In this document: positions 41,867 to 53,422 of the stretch, piece by piece | How the letters are laid out: each line of letters begins with the position of its first letter | Position numbering within the stretch: position 1 is the stretch's first letter | DNA from: Furcasterigmium furcatum | Lineage: Eukaryota > Ascomycota > Sordariomycetes > Glomerellales > Plectosphaerellaceae | NCBI GenBank assembly: GCA_001599815.1 | Contig: BCIA01000003.1 | Span: 1,426,001-1,490,000 of the forward strand | DNA length: 64,000 nucleotides | Direction: 5' to 3' | Notes under the pieces: generated by a model | The model's database searches: none | The model's input: the letters and a program-made list of their open reading frames with translations, nothing else | Told to the model about the DNA's origin: nothing | Made by a program: the position numbers and the translations under genes

Positions 41867-44734
41867 CTTGAGGGCCTTCTGGGGGATTTATCGGCACCGC
41901 TAGCGCCTGACTGGGTCTCTGGGGGCGGCTCCGATGACCGCGCTGGACTGGTGGGCTTCGACTGGGGGGTCGCCGGCGATCTTGAGGTTCTGTCGTGATT
42001 GGATGGGTGAGTGTGGACTCGATTCTGCCGTTCTTCTGACCGGGTTCTTTTAAGGGGCTAATGCGATGGTTGACCAAAGGTTTCCTCTTGGAGAAATACT
42101 CTTACACATCAATCACATCATTCACCCAAGATCGGTCCGTGGGCATTGGGTCCATTTTACGAGTTCAATGGGCCGGGCTGCTGATTCACTCGTCGCCCTC
42201 GAGTCCAACCCGCATTGCCTATTCAAGTTCATGTTACGGTATTGGCTGTCTAGGACGCACGGCAATTCTTTCGCTTAACGTAACAGCTGCCGGCCGGTTA
42301 CATACCGCTGTCTTAGACCTCCTCCGTGACAGCGTCTCAGCCGGGCACGGCCGAGCCCCGTCACTCGGAGGCCACCGTCAGTCAGCGCTGGCACCCGAAT
42401 GCCTGGTAGGCGTCCTCAACCCCACGGCCCGGACCGTCATGGCGACATGCCAGCATAGTCCCAGCAATTCGAAAACTCCACGCCTTTCCCACGAGCGAGG
42501 GCTGGTGCCTCGCGCGCTGGCGAGTAGACCAACACGGTGGGAAATGCCTTGGAATTCACGGGGATACCGACAACTCAACGTTTCTCTGTGCTTCAATGCT
42601 CAAGGCCAGCTGGCTAGTTTTCCTTGGGGAACTCGAGGGACCGTGGTGTTTGGCTCCGAGGGGAGCCTTGGGGCAAGACAAGAGGAATAATTCCACAAAG
42701 CCCCCGAGAAGAAGTGCTGGACCTCGTCATCATTGATGGCGTACGCTGACAGAGGTTTACGTACCTGCATGACACTGGTTGTCCATCGAAGATCTTGCCG
42801 AACTCGCTCCGTTACCAAGGCTGGCCAGGCCTGATTCAGGTACACGACTGCCTCGTCTCATGACCGGCATTATGTGGATTATCTCAGTTCGCGGCAATGT
42901 CTTACTGGCTTTGTCGCCGAGCTGCTGAGTTTTGCTCCCGAGATATGGGTCCTTCGGGAGTGTCTCGTCTCGTTACCGTGAACAGCCGCAGCGAGGTCCA
43001 TCCTCGGATGGTATTGCCCAAGAGAAGCGCAGGAGGGCGGGCAGGGCCAGTCCTTGTGTAACATTTCGGGGGTGTGCTCTTGCGCTGATCAAGATCCGGT
43101 GGCCTCGGCCAGCATGTCACTTGCAACCGAGAGCAATCGTCGAGATCTGATATGCCAGTGCCCATGCGGCATTCCCCTCCCGCACTACATCGGAGTAGCC
43201 AGTCATGAGTTCGCGTCGAGAGAACCGCCGACCAAACAGTGACATTGGAGCAGGGCCGAGGACGATCTCCGCTAGGTCATGGCAGAACGAGGTCAACCGC
43301 ATCCGACGCCTCTCCATGTTCGGACAATCACTTGGCAGCAACTAAACACAACATTTCAGCATAATGGCATCGATGCACTGCGGGTACTATGATGTGGCCT
43401 AGTCAATTTTTCTTTTTGACGATCTAGGAGACAATGATCTGTTCTGCTGGTTCGTCAAGGGGATGGTGAATGGCCTGCTAGAGGCAATGATCCGACGTAT
43501 ACTCCAATGGTCCCATTCATAAACTTGAGCAGCTCCTGTGCGGTTCGCAGCTCGAAAAGAGAGTGACTGCAGTCAACAGCGCGTCCACAGCATAGCTTGC
43601 ATGGCAAGAGTTTGGATTATCCCTCGTCTTGGAACGAGGCAATGTCGTCGCATTCCACGTCGAGACGACGCAGCCTGCGGGTTCATCGGTACCTGGGAGC
43701 AGGGCTAGATGCTGCAAGAGCCAGCAAGATGACGCTTGATGGTCAACGTCCGTCCAACAACAGCGTCTGTGCCACGCAGCGATATTTCGGTGCCACAAAC
43801 GCACGCAGCCGCATCTTGGGAAGGGTTCCAGTACCGTGGTCCGTATGACCAACCCCGGCGGGCCTTGTCCACCTGGGTGGCGACCAGAGGCGAGGTGCGA
43901 CGAGGACGTTTACCCGGCTCGATATTCCTGACTTTGCTGGATGTTTGCTTTGAATGTGAACCCTCCCGTATCCGAGACAGAACACACGATGCCGCAGCTA
44001 CATGAAGAGGTTGGCACCGTGAAGAGGCAGCGCAGGCCACAGAAACTACTTGCGAATATTGACCATCGACGCCTTTTCGTCGACAGCCGGCTGTGGCGAT
44101 CGAGGCCCTCTGTCCGTGCTATCACAGTGAACGCGGTCCTCTAAGCCGGACGACAAGTATCTATGGTGACACCAACTTCTAGTTAGCGGGATATCCGGGG
44201 CAAGAGAACACGGGTTTCTATCCAAGACTCCCCAAATCGACATGGGCAAGCGAGTGGTTTGCATGGATCCGGGGATAAGGGCCAGACCCATGAACAGATC
44301 CGTGAGGCGTCAGCCCACGCGAACCATGGTGCAGGAGTACCGGAATACGATGGCAGCGCACTTGGGAGCGAAATCTGGCGTCTGCTGTGGCACAAGATCC
44401 AATGCCCCTAGCATCCGGGTCTCAGAATGCCACAGTCAGAGATGGGAACCAGGGCATACCCAGGACGATGGGCCGACCGTCCCCGAGACCTCCTCGGGCC
44501 CCTGTTTGCCTGGACTTCCCAAGATGAGTGAGAAAATGATGGTGATTAGAGAGTATCGAGGGGGACTCTGAGAGGCGAAAAGGAGGAGGGAATACTCTCA
44601 GTTTCGGCGCTCTGAAGACGCGCATGAGCCGAAAGGCACCGATGCAAACTCCTTTACATGACCGCGGAGACAATCCTCTGATCTAGCAAGGCCTTACTGC
44701 ACTGCACTGCGATACCCCCGCATCCTATGTCCCC
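41867..44734. other. 2.9 kb gene-free region
   Basis: The longest stretch without a supported gene. Open frames reach 209 codons (42061-42690, + strand), but codon usage is flat and the products have no domain. I see no terminal repeats, transposase or retroelement motifs, and no obvious C-to-T mutated (RIP-like) texture by eye. It may contain a decayed gene or lineage-specific RNA. Confidence 0.5.
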
Positions 44735-45780
44735 TTACTTTCTCCCAGAGCTCGGCTCAGGCCACTCATAGTTCCAGTCTCGGACTGATCCGAAGTTGGG
44801 GGTTCCATCGGCGTTGGCAGTCAGGGGTTGGACCATGGCATACCTCCTGTCATCACAAGCCCCCTGCTGGACATCCGTGGCATGGAAGGTAATCCACGTC
44901 TCCGTCTCGTCGGGGCTCCTGAAGAAGGTGTTATGGCCAGTACCGAAATTCCCCCCGCCGTTCGTGAGCACGCAGCCGTCGGACTTGGTCCAGGCCGCCG
45001 GGTTCATGGGGTCGGTGCTGCCGTCCCACTCCAGCAGGGCGACGCAGTAGTCGGGCGTCCAGCAGTAATTGGCGGAGTAGGCGATGTATGTCCTGCCGCC
45101 GAAGTAGAGGCCGAAGGCGCCCTCGTGCACGGGGACCTCGCTCTGCTCCCAGGGCTGGTCGGGTTGGGAGATGATGCTTAGGGGACCGGTCAGGGAGACG
45201 CGGTCGGCGGCGAGCTTGCGGACGCAGGTCGACTGGTGAGGGACGCCGGTCATGCAGGAGTAGACGAAGTAGTTGCCCCAGTCTGTGAAGCGGAGGACGG
45301 TGCCGTCGATGCCCCAGTGGTCGATCATGCGGCCCGAGTAGGACCAGTCGTCCCAAGGGGAGGCGCCGCCTGTTGTCTCGTCAGTCAGCGACCTCGTCTT
45401 CGGCCTGGAGGGGATAATATAGTACCAGTCAGGACGTGCATCCTCTGCCCGCCGAGGTTCGTGGAGCCGTTCTCCCCTGCGGTGTAGTAGAGGTACCAGG
45501 TGCCATCGAAGTAGTGAATCTCGGGTGCCCAGACATTGCAGCAGCGGGAGGGGTCGCTGTCGTTGTAGATGACCTTGGGCTCGGCGGTCTTGAGGCCCTG
45601 GATGGACTGGGCCCGTGAGAGCTTGAGGTCCGTCCACTCGGTGGAGATGAGGTAGTACCAGCCGTCAAAGTAGGTGATCTGGGGATCTGCGCCGCCGGGG
45701 TTGCGGATGGGGTTTGTGAATGCCTCGACGCCGGAGACGGCGGCTGCGAGAGCGACGGTGAGGACTTGAGAGATGATCAT
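44735..45780 (-). CDS. Secreted GH43 glycoside hydrolase (arabinosidase-like)
   Basis: Predicted to release arabinose (or xylose) from plant cell wall arabinan/arabinoxylan. Exons 45426-45780 and 44735-45369 (56-nt intron) give 329 residues. Residues 1-20 are a signal peptide (MIISQVLTVALAAAVSGVEA). The five-bladed propeller starts TNPIRNPGGADPQITYFDGW, where D32 is the probable base. WAPEIHYFDGTWYLYYTAG is diagnostic of GH43. DHWGIDGTVLRF holds the likely pKa-tuning Asp, and VPVHEGAFGLYFGGRTYIAY the likely acid Glu. GGGNFGTGHNTFFRSPD and WITFHATD close the fold. No carbohydrate-binding module is attached. Confidence 0.92.
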
Positions 45781-46684
45781 TGCAAGTGGCGCAGGTATGC
45801 TGCTTGAATAATGTTGTATAAAATCAACAGTTCCTATCTCGCTGGCTACAGTGTTTTATACCTGTGACCGACCCCTGAGTGACGGGAATACCTCAGCCAT
45901 ACTCGAGCGCTTACAGTAAATGCAGCCATTATGGAAGAATAAGTTCCGGCCGTCGGTCTATATTGCCCGGACCCGCGATGCAACGTCCGGCGATGCGCTC
46001 TCAAGCTGACTGGAGCGCTTGGTGCAGTCCCGAGGTGATCGACGGTCGGCACTGACTCGATGAACGGGGGCATCTCGCGGGGTAAGATTGCTTGGCTACA
46101 TATACTATTCCGGGGGTGCTCGGTACTTATGGAGGGTGTCGTGAGATTGGAACTCATGAGTGCCGTGAACAGTTCGCGATGTCATGTCGACGGACAAATA
46201 GGGGGCTCGGATCGGCTATCCGAGCCGCCAGTAAGCACTTGGATCTGCATCGTGAGAATATCGTCGATGTGCCAAGACTGCCCCATATAGCAATCCAGAA
46301 CCACGGGTTGGGTTGCCCTTTTCTGCAGGCCATGCCCCCTGGGACTCCGGCTGTTTCGCCTGGAAGAACTAACAAATCGAAGAGGCTGGTCACGTGCGCC
46401 CGTCTGCGCGCTGGAAGTTGAGATGAAAAAAAAAGAAGATCGCCGGCGCCCGTTGGCTGGTGGAGTCCCTTTCGCACCTTCCTGCACTATTTTGTATCAG
46501 ACGGTCTGGACCGCCCCAGAGGACCCTGAAGTCATCTTAGCACCGGCAATTAATCCCTTGAACCCTTCTCGACATTTCGTCTACCGAGAGGCAGACCACA
46601 CCACAAAGTGCCGCGCAGATCTCACTCATCTCGATGCCCGCACGCCGAGGACGATGGGCCTGATGATCGTCACCGCTGCCGAAC
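45781..46684. other. Divergent promoter region GH43 / regulator-like gene
   Basis: 904 bp, no gene. It contains CCGGGG (a CreA-like SYGGRG match) near 46110, of doubtful weight as a single site, and an A-rich run near 46425-46435. Confidence 0.45.
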
Positions 46685-48377
46685 ATGCCCGAATATCAGT
46701 TCGTGTCCTTCGGCGACGGCAACAGCCCCAATGCCACAAAGGCCGCGAGGAGCCACGCCATCCGGACCGCCCTTCACCGGAGGAACGCGTCCGCTGCCCG
46801 GCAGAATGAGGCTCAGGCTCAGCCGGGGGGCTTCAAGGGCCGGTTCAGGCTCTCCTCCTCCCAGGATGAGCCCAAGACTCAGCAGAAGCAGAGGGGCAGC
46901 AGCAATACAGAAGAAGCCAAGCTTCTTCTCCAGTCTCGCCTTGCCAAGATCCCCGTCCCCAGATTCAAGGACAGCGTTCTGGACCCCTTCGACCGCATGC
47001 CGATCCCCAAGAGCCCGGAGGTTGACGCCCTGGTCCAATTCTGTAAGCCCGAGTGTCCACCATTGCAGTTGAGTCCGGCAGTAGCAGCAGCAGCTCACAC
47101 GTAGCCCCCAGTCGTGAAGGGCTTCAAGCTCAACTTCAGCTCGACATCCATCGACACCCAGCGCCCATGGTTCCCCTACGCCATGCAGAGCCCCGTAGTC
47201 ATGCGAGCAACCCTGGCCTTGGCCGCCGGCTTCTGGGCAGCAAGCTTGCCCTCCCTCGACGTCCGTCTCCGGCATGAGGGATACCTCCAAAAGGGGGAAA
47301 CCATGCGCCTCATCCGCGAGCATCTCAGCATGGCCCATTCGAACACGCTGACCAAGGAAGACGCCCTCGTGCTCTCTGGCGTGGCGACCCTGGCCAACGT
47401 TGAGGTATGAACACTCCTCAGGCTGGCACTTGCCAAGACCACAGACTGACACCAGCCAGGCTTTCAACGGAGAGTTTACCACAGCAGACGTCCACCTCAG
47501 AGGCCTCTACGACATCGTCCAGTCCCGCGGCGGGACCGCAAACCTCCTGCACGACTACATCCTCTGCCGCTGCATCAAATGGGTAGACGTCCAGGTCGCC
47601 TCCGGCCTCGGCCGTGTTCCCATATTTCCCCCCTTGCACACCCTCGACCAGGTCACCCTCCCGCTCAGAGTGGTGGCCCAGGCGGCCGCCCCGCCACTCA
47701 AGTACTTGTGCCCGGCCGAAGACTCGCCCGCCGCCGAGCCGGACGCCCGTGCCGCGGCGCGCACCATCTTCGTCCTCCTGCGGCAGTCCATCGCCTCCCA
47801 GGAGGCGGGGGCGCTCATGGACGCCGACTCGATCCGCATCGTCATGAGCACGGCGGATAATTACATCCTCAGCTTCCTCTTCGCAGGCCACGATGCGGGG
47901 AGCGCTCTCGTCTCATCTGCTGGCGAGTCACTGGCGGAGGACGGCGACGATGAGGGCATCACGGCGCTCGTCTTGGCGGCCCACGTCTTTCTTTACGCTG
48001 CGCTGCGTGCCGTTCCGCCGACAAGCCAGCTCCTCCGGATCCTGTGCTGCAGGCTGCGGCGCTTCCTTGAAGGCGCAGACGGCATAGGGGACGTGGCGGA
48101 TGCCACGGCCCAGGTGGTCGCCGGCTGGAACGGACATATCGCCCTGCTGGTGTGGATTGCCTTTTCTGGCGTCGTCGGCGCAGGGTGCACGCCGCTCAAC
48201 GCTGGGAATGGGGCGTGGTTCGCCTCTCTTTTCCAGGTTGCCGTGCAGAAGGCGCTAGATGAGTCGGTCCTTGAATCTGCGGACGATGCGGCGTTGGAAG
48301 CCCTTCTGGAAGCCTTCCTATGGAAGGAAAAGTACTGCGGTACGGCTTTGGAGAGTCTACGACAGGACGACACCTGA
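46685..48377 (+). CDS. Fungal 'tachykinin family'-labelled, transcription-factor-like protein
   Basis: 522 residues from exons 46685-47042, 47112-47404 and 47460-48377. The start MPEYQFVSFGDG and the basic ARSHAIRTALHRRNASAARQ match a large ascomycete family that databases often call 'tachykinin family', a misleading name. FKDSVLDPFDRMPIPKSPEV leads into the helical region (PWFPYAMQSPVVMRATLALA, SMAHSNTLTKEDALVLSGVA) that resembles the Fungal_trans_2 domain of Zn2Cys6 regulators. No Zn2Cys6 cluster is present in the protein or upstream. The exon 2 acceptor was chosen because it alone preserves the frame, giving VQFFVKGFKLNFSS. Role in gene control is inferred, not shown. Confidence 0.82.
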
Positions 48378-48489
48378 GGATGCATAGTATCTTCTCGGGG
48401 AACGGTGCTCAGATTCATTCAGACATCATTCCGGAACGATTCATTACAACCAGTCGCTATATCGGCAGCCCACCCGCGTCGATCACCTC

Positions 48490-50279
48490 CTACGCCGCAA
48501 GGCCAAGAGACAACACGTCTAGCCCTCCCTGGAGATCCGTCTTGTTCGGCATCTTCTTGATTCGCATCAGCTCAGACGACTGAACCATCACGGGGTCCTT
48601 GCCCATTGTTGCCACGGCCACAACGGTCTCTCCTTTGCAATAGAACGCGGCAAACGATTTCGCGTCCACGTCGCCCTGGATGACCACGTCATCCCAGCCA
48701 TTGGCCGTGTTGCCGCAGTACCGCAGCTGCGCGCCGAGGGCTGACCAGAAGACGGGAATACCGACCTCCTCCTGGACCTTGCCGTTGATGATATGGTGGG
48801 CAGCCGTACGGCCGGAGTTCTGGGCGACATCCCAGTGCTCGATGCGCGTGAACTTGCCCTCGCCACCGGGGCCACGGTAGGGGAAAGTGGCAATGTCACC
48901 GACGGCATATACGTCCTTCAGGCCAGCGACCAGGTAGCTGTCGTCCGTCTTGATGGAACCGTCACCCTCCAGTCGGAGCACCTTGTTCTCCCTGAGGAAC
49001 TCCGTGGCAGGTGAGACGCCGACACCGAGGATGACGAGGTCCGCCTCGAGCTTTGTGCCGTCCTTGAGGTACACAGCGCCAACCTTAGAGGGGTCGGATC
49101 CCGAAGGCTCTGCCTTGTCAACGCCGGCAGACAGGTAGAACTTGACGCCGCTCTGCTCGACGGCCTTCTGGATCCCTGCGCCGATCTTTTCGCCCAGGAC
49201 GCGCTCCAGGGGTACTGTTTCCATACCGACAACGGTGACCGAGTTGTCCTTGGCCGTGGCGTTGGCGACCTCCATGCCGATGAACGATGATCCAATGATG
49301 ACAATCTTCTTGCCCTTGTCGCCAATGGCATCGACAATTTTCTTGGTGTCGTCGATGTTGCGGAGGGTGAAGATGTTCTCCAGAACCTTGAAGCCCTGAA
49401 GCGGCAACAGTCGAGGGGTTCCGCCAGTGGCCAATATCAGCTTGCCGTAGGCATGCTTGCCGCCGCTCTTCGTGGTGACCGAACGGCCAGAGAAATCGAC
49501 ATCAACGACCTCTTCATCGACCCAGTGGATGGATCCGCTGTCGTAGAAGTCCTTGTTGCGCAATTGCAGCTTCTCGACGTCTGTCAAGAGTGCCTTGGAT
49601 AGCTTGGGCCTGTCGATGGGGAGATAGCCTTCCTTGGAGATGACAGTCAAGGGGCCGGAGAAGCCACCGTTCCTCAAGCCGTCGATGGCACCAATTGCAC
49701 CAGAGCCGCCGCCGACGATGAGAACCTTGTCCTCATTCCCGCCTTGGACCCGGCACTTGACGTTGGGCTTTCGGCGGCCGCTCTTGATTGCTGTTTCCTC
49801 TCCGGAGATGTACACAGCACCGTCTCGCTCTGTTACCTTGAAGACGGGGAGAGGGTCCAGGGCAGGGGCGTCCTCGACGTCGCCCGTCTTTGCGTTGAAG
49901 CAGGCTGTGGAAGCACGAGTCAATACTTATGACACGAGAGCTTCCTTCTCGGCGGGGTGGGACAAGACATACCGCCATGCCAAGGACAGGTGAGTCGACC
50001 ATTGGCGGTCAATACTCCCTTGATGAGGGGAGCGCCGTAATGGGTGCACTTGCTGCCGAGGGCCTTCACAGTCCCGCCGGTGTTGACCAGGATCACCTTG
50101 GCATCCTCGATTCCCTCCACCTCGACCTCCTGCTTTTGGCCCGGGGCAAGGGAGAGGGAGGTTAGGGACTTGAGCCTGAACTCAGCCATGACACGAGGTA
50201 TTGACGAGAAAGACCTGATCGGAGGTGTCGAGAGCTGCCAGATGTGTCTAGGACGAAGAAGCAGTCGTATAGTTTGCAT
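48490..50279 (-). CDS. Rieske-domain AIF-type FAD/NAD(P)H oxidoreductase (AIFM3-like)
   Basis: 573 residues from exons 49973-50279 and 48490-49904 (68-nt intron). The Rieske [2Fe-2S] domain has CTHYGAPL (C78, H80) and CPWHGACF (C98, H101); the second box is split by the intron. The flavoprotein part has the FAD GxGxxG-type VLIVGGGSGAIGAIDGLRN, DRPKLSKALL, ATGGTPRLL, the NAD site IVIIGSSFIGMEVANATA, and the second FAD motif VYAVGDIATFPY. The C-terminal domain has QLRYCGNTANGWDDVVIQGD. Residues 1-30 (MQTIRLLLRPRHIWQLS...) look like a mitochondrial presequence. A second in-frame ATG at 50189 (MAEFRLKS) would give a 543-residue form without it. Function is electron transfer or apoptosis-related; partner unknown. 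It converges with the gene to the left (112 bp). Confidence 0.92.
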
Positions 50280-51283
50280 GAGAAGAAAAGGGAGTGAGTG
50301 GGATGGAGGGAGAAACAAGTGAGGGGAACTGGCCAGGAGCTGCGACCTCAGCTATCTTTATTCAGGCAAGGTAACAAGGTAGGTCAGGTCCTATCTGGGG
50401 GAGATGTCAACCAATTGGTCCCTTGGGGGGCACGAGCTGGGCGGGAGCGGGCAAACTAGCTTGACGGACGGCTGGCTATTCGATGATGTGCTTGATCAAC
50501 CAGACGTTGCAGAATTGGAATGGAAGCTAAGGTACTTCTGGAAATGGAGATGGTTCCATTTCGAGGTTTCCGATGAGGCCGGGTGAGGATGACGACACAG
50601 AAACGCCATTTGATCAGTCAGAGCCACAGGAGGTCTCCACTAAAGCGCCGCTGTAGCGCGGGAAATTGGAAACTCTGCGCTGCTGATTGGCGCCGAGGGC
50701 CGACCGTTACTTCCCACGGGGCCCAAGCTCCCGCGCGCTCTCAGGCCGTGGCGCATCTTATACCGACCTGGGCAAGAGGCAAGAGGGTCGCTCAAAAGGC
50801 CCCCTTCGGAACGTGCAGCAGATCAAGCCTCAGATAACTGAGATGCCCTCTCTCTTGACTTCAGAAAATCGAGATGGCCTCTTGCTCAACCGGGTTTGAT
50901 TCTTAGGACGGCCCACTCGACTTCTGCGACACTCATCATGCACCTATGCTGGGCAACTGCGGAAGAGGTGGGGCGGCTTTCCACGTTTCTCCTTCCCGTG
51001 GAATATACACTGATTCCCGTCCGAACACGAATTCGATGCAGGTAGTCAACACGACGAGAGTTTCTCCTCTCTCACTCTCCTCTACTCATTCCGGATATCC
51101 ATCATGAGAAACTCTAGAGATATTCATCGTGCCAACCTCAGCATTTGAACCGCAGTGGGAGTTATTCGATACATATACAGTATTTCTATGCCCTAGCGCA
51201 TGCCCTGCGTACTTTGTTTTCCGCCGCCAGCATGACCGACTCAACAAGAAAGATGAAAGACGAGACGCCCTCTTGATGCTGCT
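50280..51283. other. Intergenic region upstream of the Rieske/AIF gene
   Basis: 1.0 kb without a supported gene. It contains the second copy of the 22-bp word (50868-50889) with a similar word just left of it (CTGAGATGCCCTCTC near 50839). Confidence 0.5.
50868..50889 (+). repeat. 22-bp word repeated at 16224-16245 (2 mismatches), copy 2
   Basis: Begins ATCGAGATGGCCTC and ends CTCAA. A partial third version, GAGATGCCCTCTC, lies ~28 bp to its left, so this spacer holds a degenerate tandem pair. Confidence 0.4.
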
Positions 51284-52145
51284 CTACAGCTCATCCTTGG
51301 TCTCGGCCTTGGATTCCTCCGCACCCGCCTTGGCCTTCAGCACCTGCGCCTTGATGGTCACCTTGATCTCCCTCTTGTGCTCCTTGACAGCACCAGGCCT
51401 CGTGTGCTCGATGGGCCACGCCACCACCTTGCCGTCCGCCGGGTCAGCCGAGTAGTTGTCGAGGTTGGATAGGATATCTATCACACATGTCAGTCAGCTC
51501 GGCATCTTTAGCTGAGGAATTCCGGGAGGGGAGGAACGCACCTTTGCAGTCGCTGTCCTCGGCGACAAACAGGGGGAGGATGTAGTTGTAGGCGGCCGGC
51601 GCGAAGAGGATCACGCGGCTCTCGTCGAGGGAGCGGTCCAGGGGCCCGTCTTTGGGGACCTCGACGCGGTTGTCGACCCGCGTGTGCTTGTCCGCGGGCT
51701 TGTCGAAGATGGCGAACAGGTGGTGGAATTCGCCCTGCGTCCGGGCCTGCTCCTCGATCCACTGCTGCACCATGGACGGCACCTTGTCGTAGTGCATCAG
51801 GAGCACGTTGCGGTCCCAGCCGTGGCGGTCCAGGCCGGACCAGGATCCCGGGTATTCCTTGTCGTACCAGAACTCCTTGAGGGCTTGGCCGTAGCTCCAC
51901 AGGCCGACGGGCTGCTTGTCCCAGAGCTGGTGGAGGGTGTACTGCTCCGCCGGGAACGATTTGGTCGCCTCGCAAGACGACGTGTACAGCTCCTCCGTCG
52001 TCTCGGTGAAGGGGTCTCTCCAGATGAAGTCCTCAACCAGAGACGACTCGGCCTTGTCGAGAGGGTTGGGAGGGCGGCCGAAGCCGAGGGTTGCGCTGGC
52101 GGTGCCGGCCAGGGCGGCGGCAGCGGCGATAGAGACGGTCTTCAT
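51284..52145 (-). CDS. Secretory-pathway protein with C-terminal KDEL, family not recognised
   Basis: 265 residues from exons 51542-52145 and 51284-51477 (64-nt intron joining as SDCKDILSNL). Residues 1-18 form a signal peptide (MKTVSIAAAAALAGTASA). The last residues are KAETKDEL followed by stop, a classical ER-retrieval signal, so the mature protein should live in the ER lumen. Two Cys lie in the mature chain (SSCEATK near residue 57 and DSDCKD near 200), fit for one disulfide. The middle is Trp/Tyr-rich (HQLWDKQPVGLWSYGQALKE, WYDKEYPGSWSGLDRHGWDR, MVQQWIEEQARTQGEFHHLF). The C-terminal third is charged (KEHKREIKVTIKAQVLKAKA). No known chaperone, isomerase or glycosidase motif is visible. 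It could be an ER folding or modification factor, or a secreted-protein paralog held back by KDEL. Confidence 0.82.
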
Positions 52146-53422
52146 AATTGAAAGACTGGGATGCGAAGGGGTATCAAAGGGTAAGAAACGATGCAATTGT
52201 GCTTATATTCCCAGCTTGGAGAAGCAGGGGTCGATCGACGTCGCGAAAGTCCTCACAGCGGAGACGTGAGTAAACGAGCTGGCGACAGGGCAATTGAGGA
52301 CGGACGGATCGAAAAGAGTACGCCAGAAATGTCCCATGAGAGGCAGCTCTTCATATACCATCGCAAAGACACGATCGTCCGGCACAAGCGCGCCGGAAGT
52401 GCCTCGTTGTCCTTTGCGGACGCTTCACCCTCCGAGTTTCCATATCGGTATCGTTGGAGATGTGGTTCGGAGGTGTCACTGCGCGGGCTAGGCGATCGAT
52501 TCCGTGACAGGAGGGGAAGTATTGGGGAAAGCAAGGGTCCCTCTCCGCAATCTTCTCGGCTTCACAGCACTGATCAGCAGCTACTCCGCACACGTGATGG
52601 CTGCCGTTGCCAGGGTGGCCTTCACGGCGTTACTATTTCAAAGCTGAGGCTGGCAAGCTGGGTGAGCCGAAGCGGGAGTCAGGAGATGTCGAGCCGATGG
52701 ACTCGAGTGAGATGCGGCTTATACTATTCTCGCACTCGCCCGGGTTGTCTCGCCCCATGCTCCGTGGCGGCCACTTGAAGGAGTGCGTCAGACACGTTAC
52801 ACCTCAGGCCCTTGCGGACGGCTCCAGTCCGCGTGGTATCTGAATAAATTGAGCGTAAGGTATGGATTTCAAAGCAGGCCGGCTGTTGCAAAGTGTCAAT
52901 CCCAGGGCTCATTCTTCAGCCGTTGAGAAAATCCCGAGAACCGCGACCGCGCCGGGTCCGATCATCTGCCTCCAGATTCGACGGCGCAAAGCTTGGCGAG
53001 ATCCCAACGAACACTCGATCGCATTCCGTCAAATCCGCCGCATTTCCAGACGGATTTTCTTTCACTGTTCAGGAACCGGGTTCGGCGTACCTAGTCGCCG
53101 GCAGCGGAAAGTTGCCCAGCAAGCAACGTCGACCGGTGGACCGTTTGCTCCGGGCATGACGAGAAACTCCGGAGCTCGAGAAACTCGTTCGATCCATGAC
53201 GTCGACCTCCGAAACCTCACACCCGCTCATCACGATGACGGCCGTAGCCGTCATATTGCGCCGGATGTCATGTCAGAATGGGCAGTCTTTCCGCCTCTTG
53301 GTAGAGCCATCATCGCATTCTTAAAGGGGGCGAAGCATTAAAGACACCGAGAAAATCTTCCTCGAACATCATCTGCAGAAACGTCTGTCAGCCTTTCTTC
53401 TCTCACAGTTCGAACGTTTGTC
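52146..53422. other. Divergent promoter region KDEL protein / alcohol dehydrogenase
   Basis: 1.28 kb, no gene supported. Frames of 195 (52191-52778) and 159 codons (52862-53341) on the + strand lack typical codon bias and recognisable motifs. An AGGGGG (stress-element-like) lies near 53325, ~100 bp before the dehydrogenase ATG. Confidence 0.5.

Noticed and set aside
42061..42690. 209-codon open frame in the gene-free region
   Set aside because: Flat codon usage, no motif, no plausible upstream leader. Conservation was the one thing I could not test.
51284..52145. Necrosis-inducing (NPP1/NLP) identity for the KDEL protein
   Set aside because: A DRHGWDR stretch recalls the NLP heptapeptide superficially, but the defining GHRHDWE motif and NLP layout are absent, and a KDEL tail does not fit a secreted effector.
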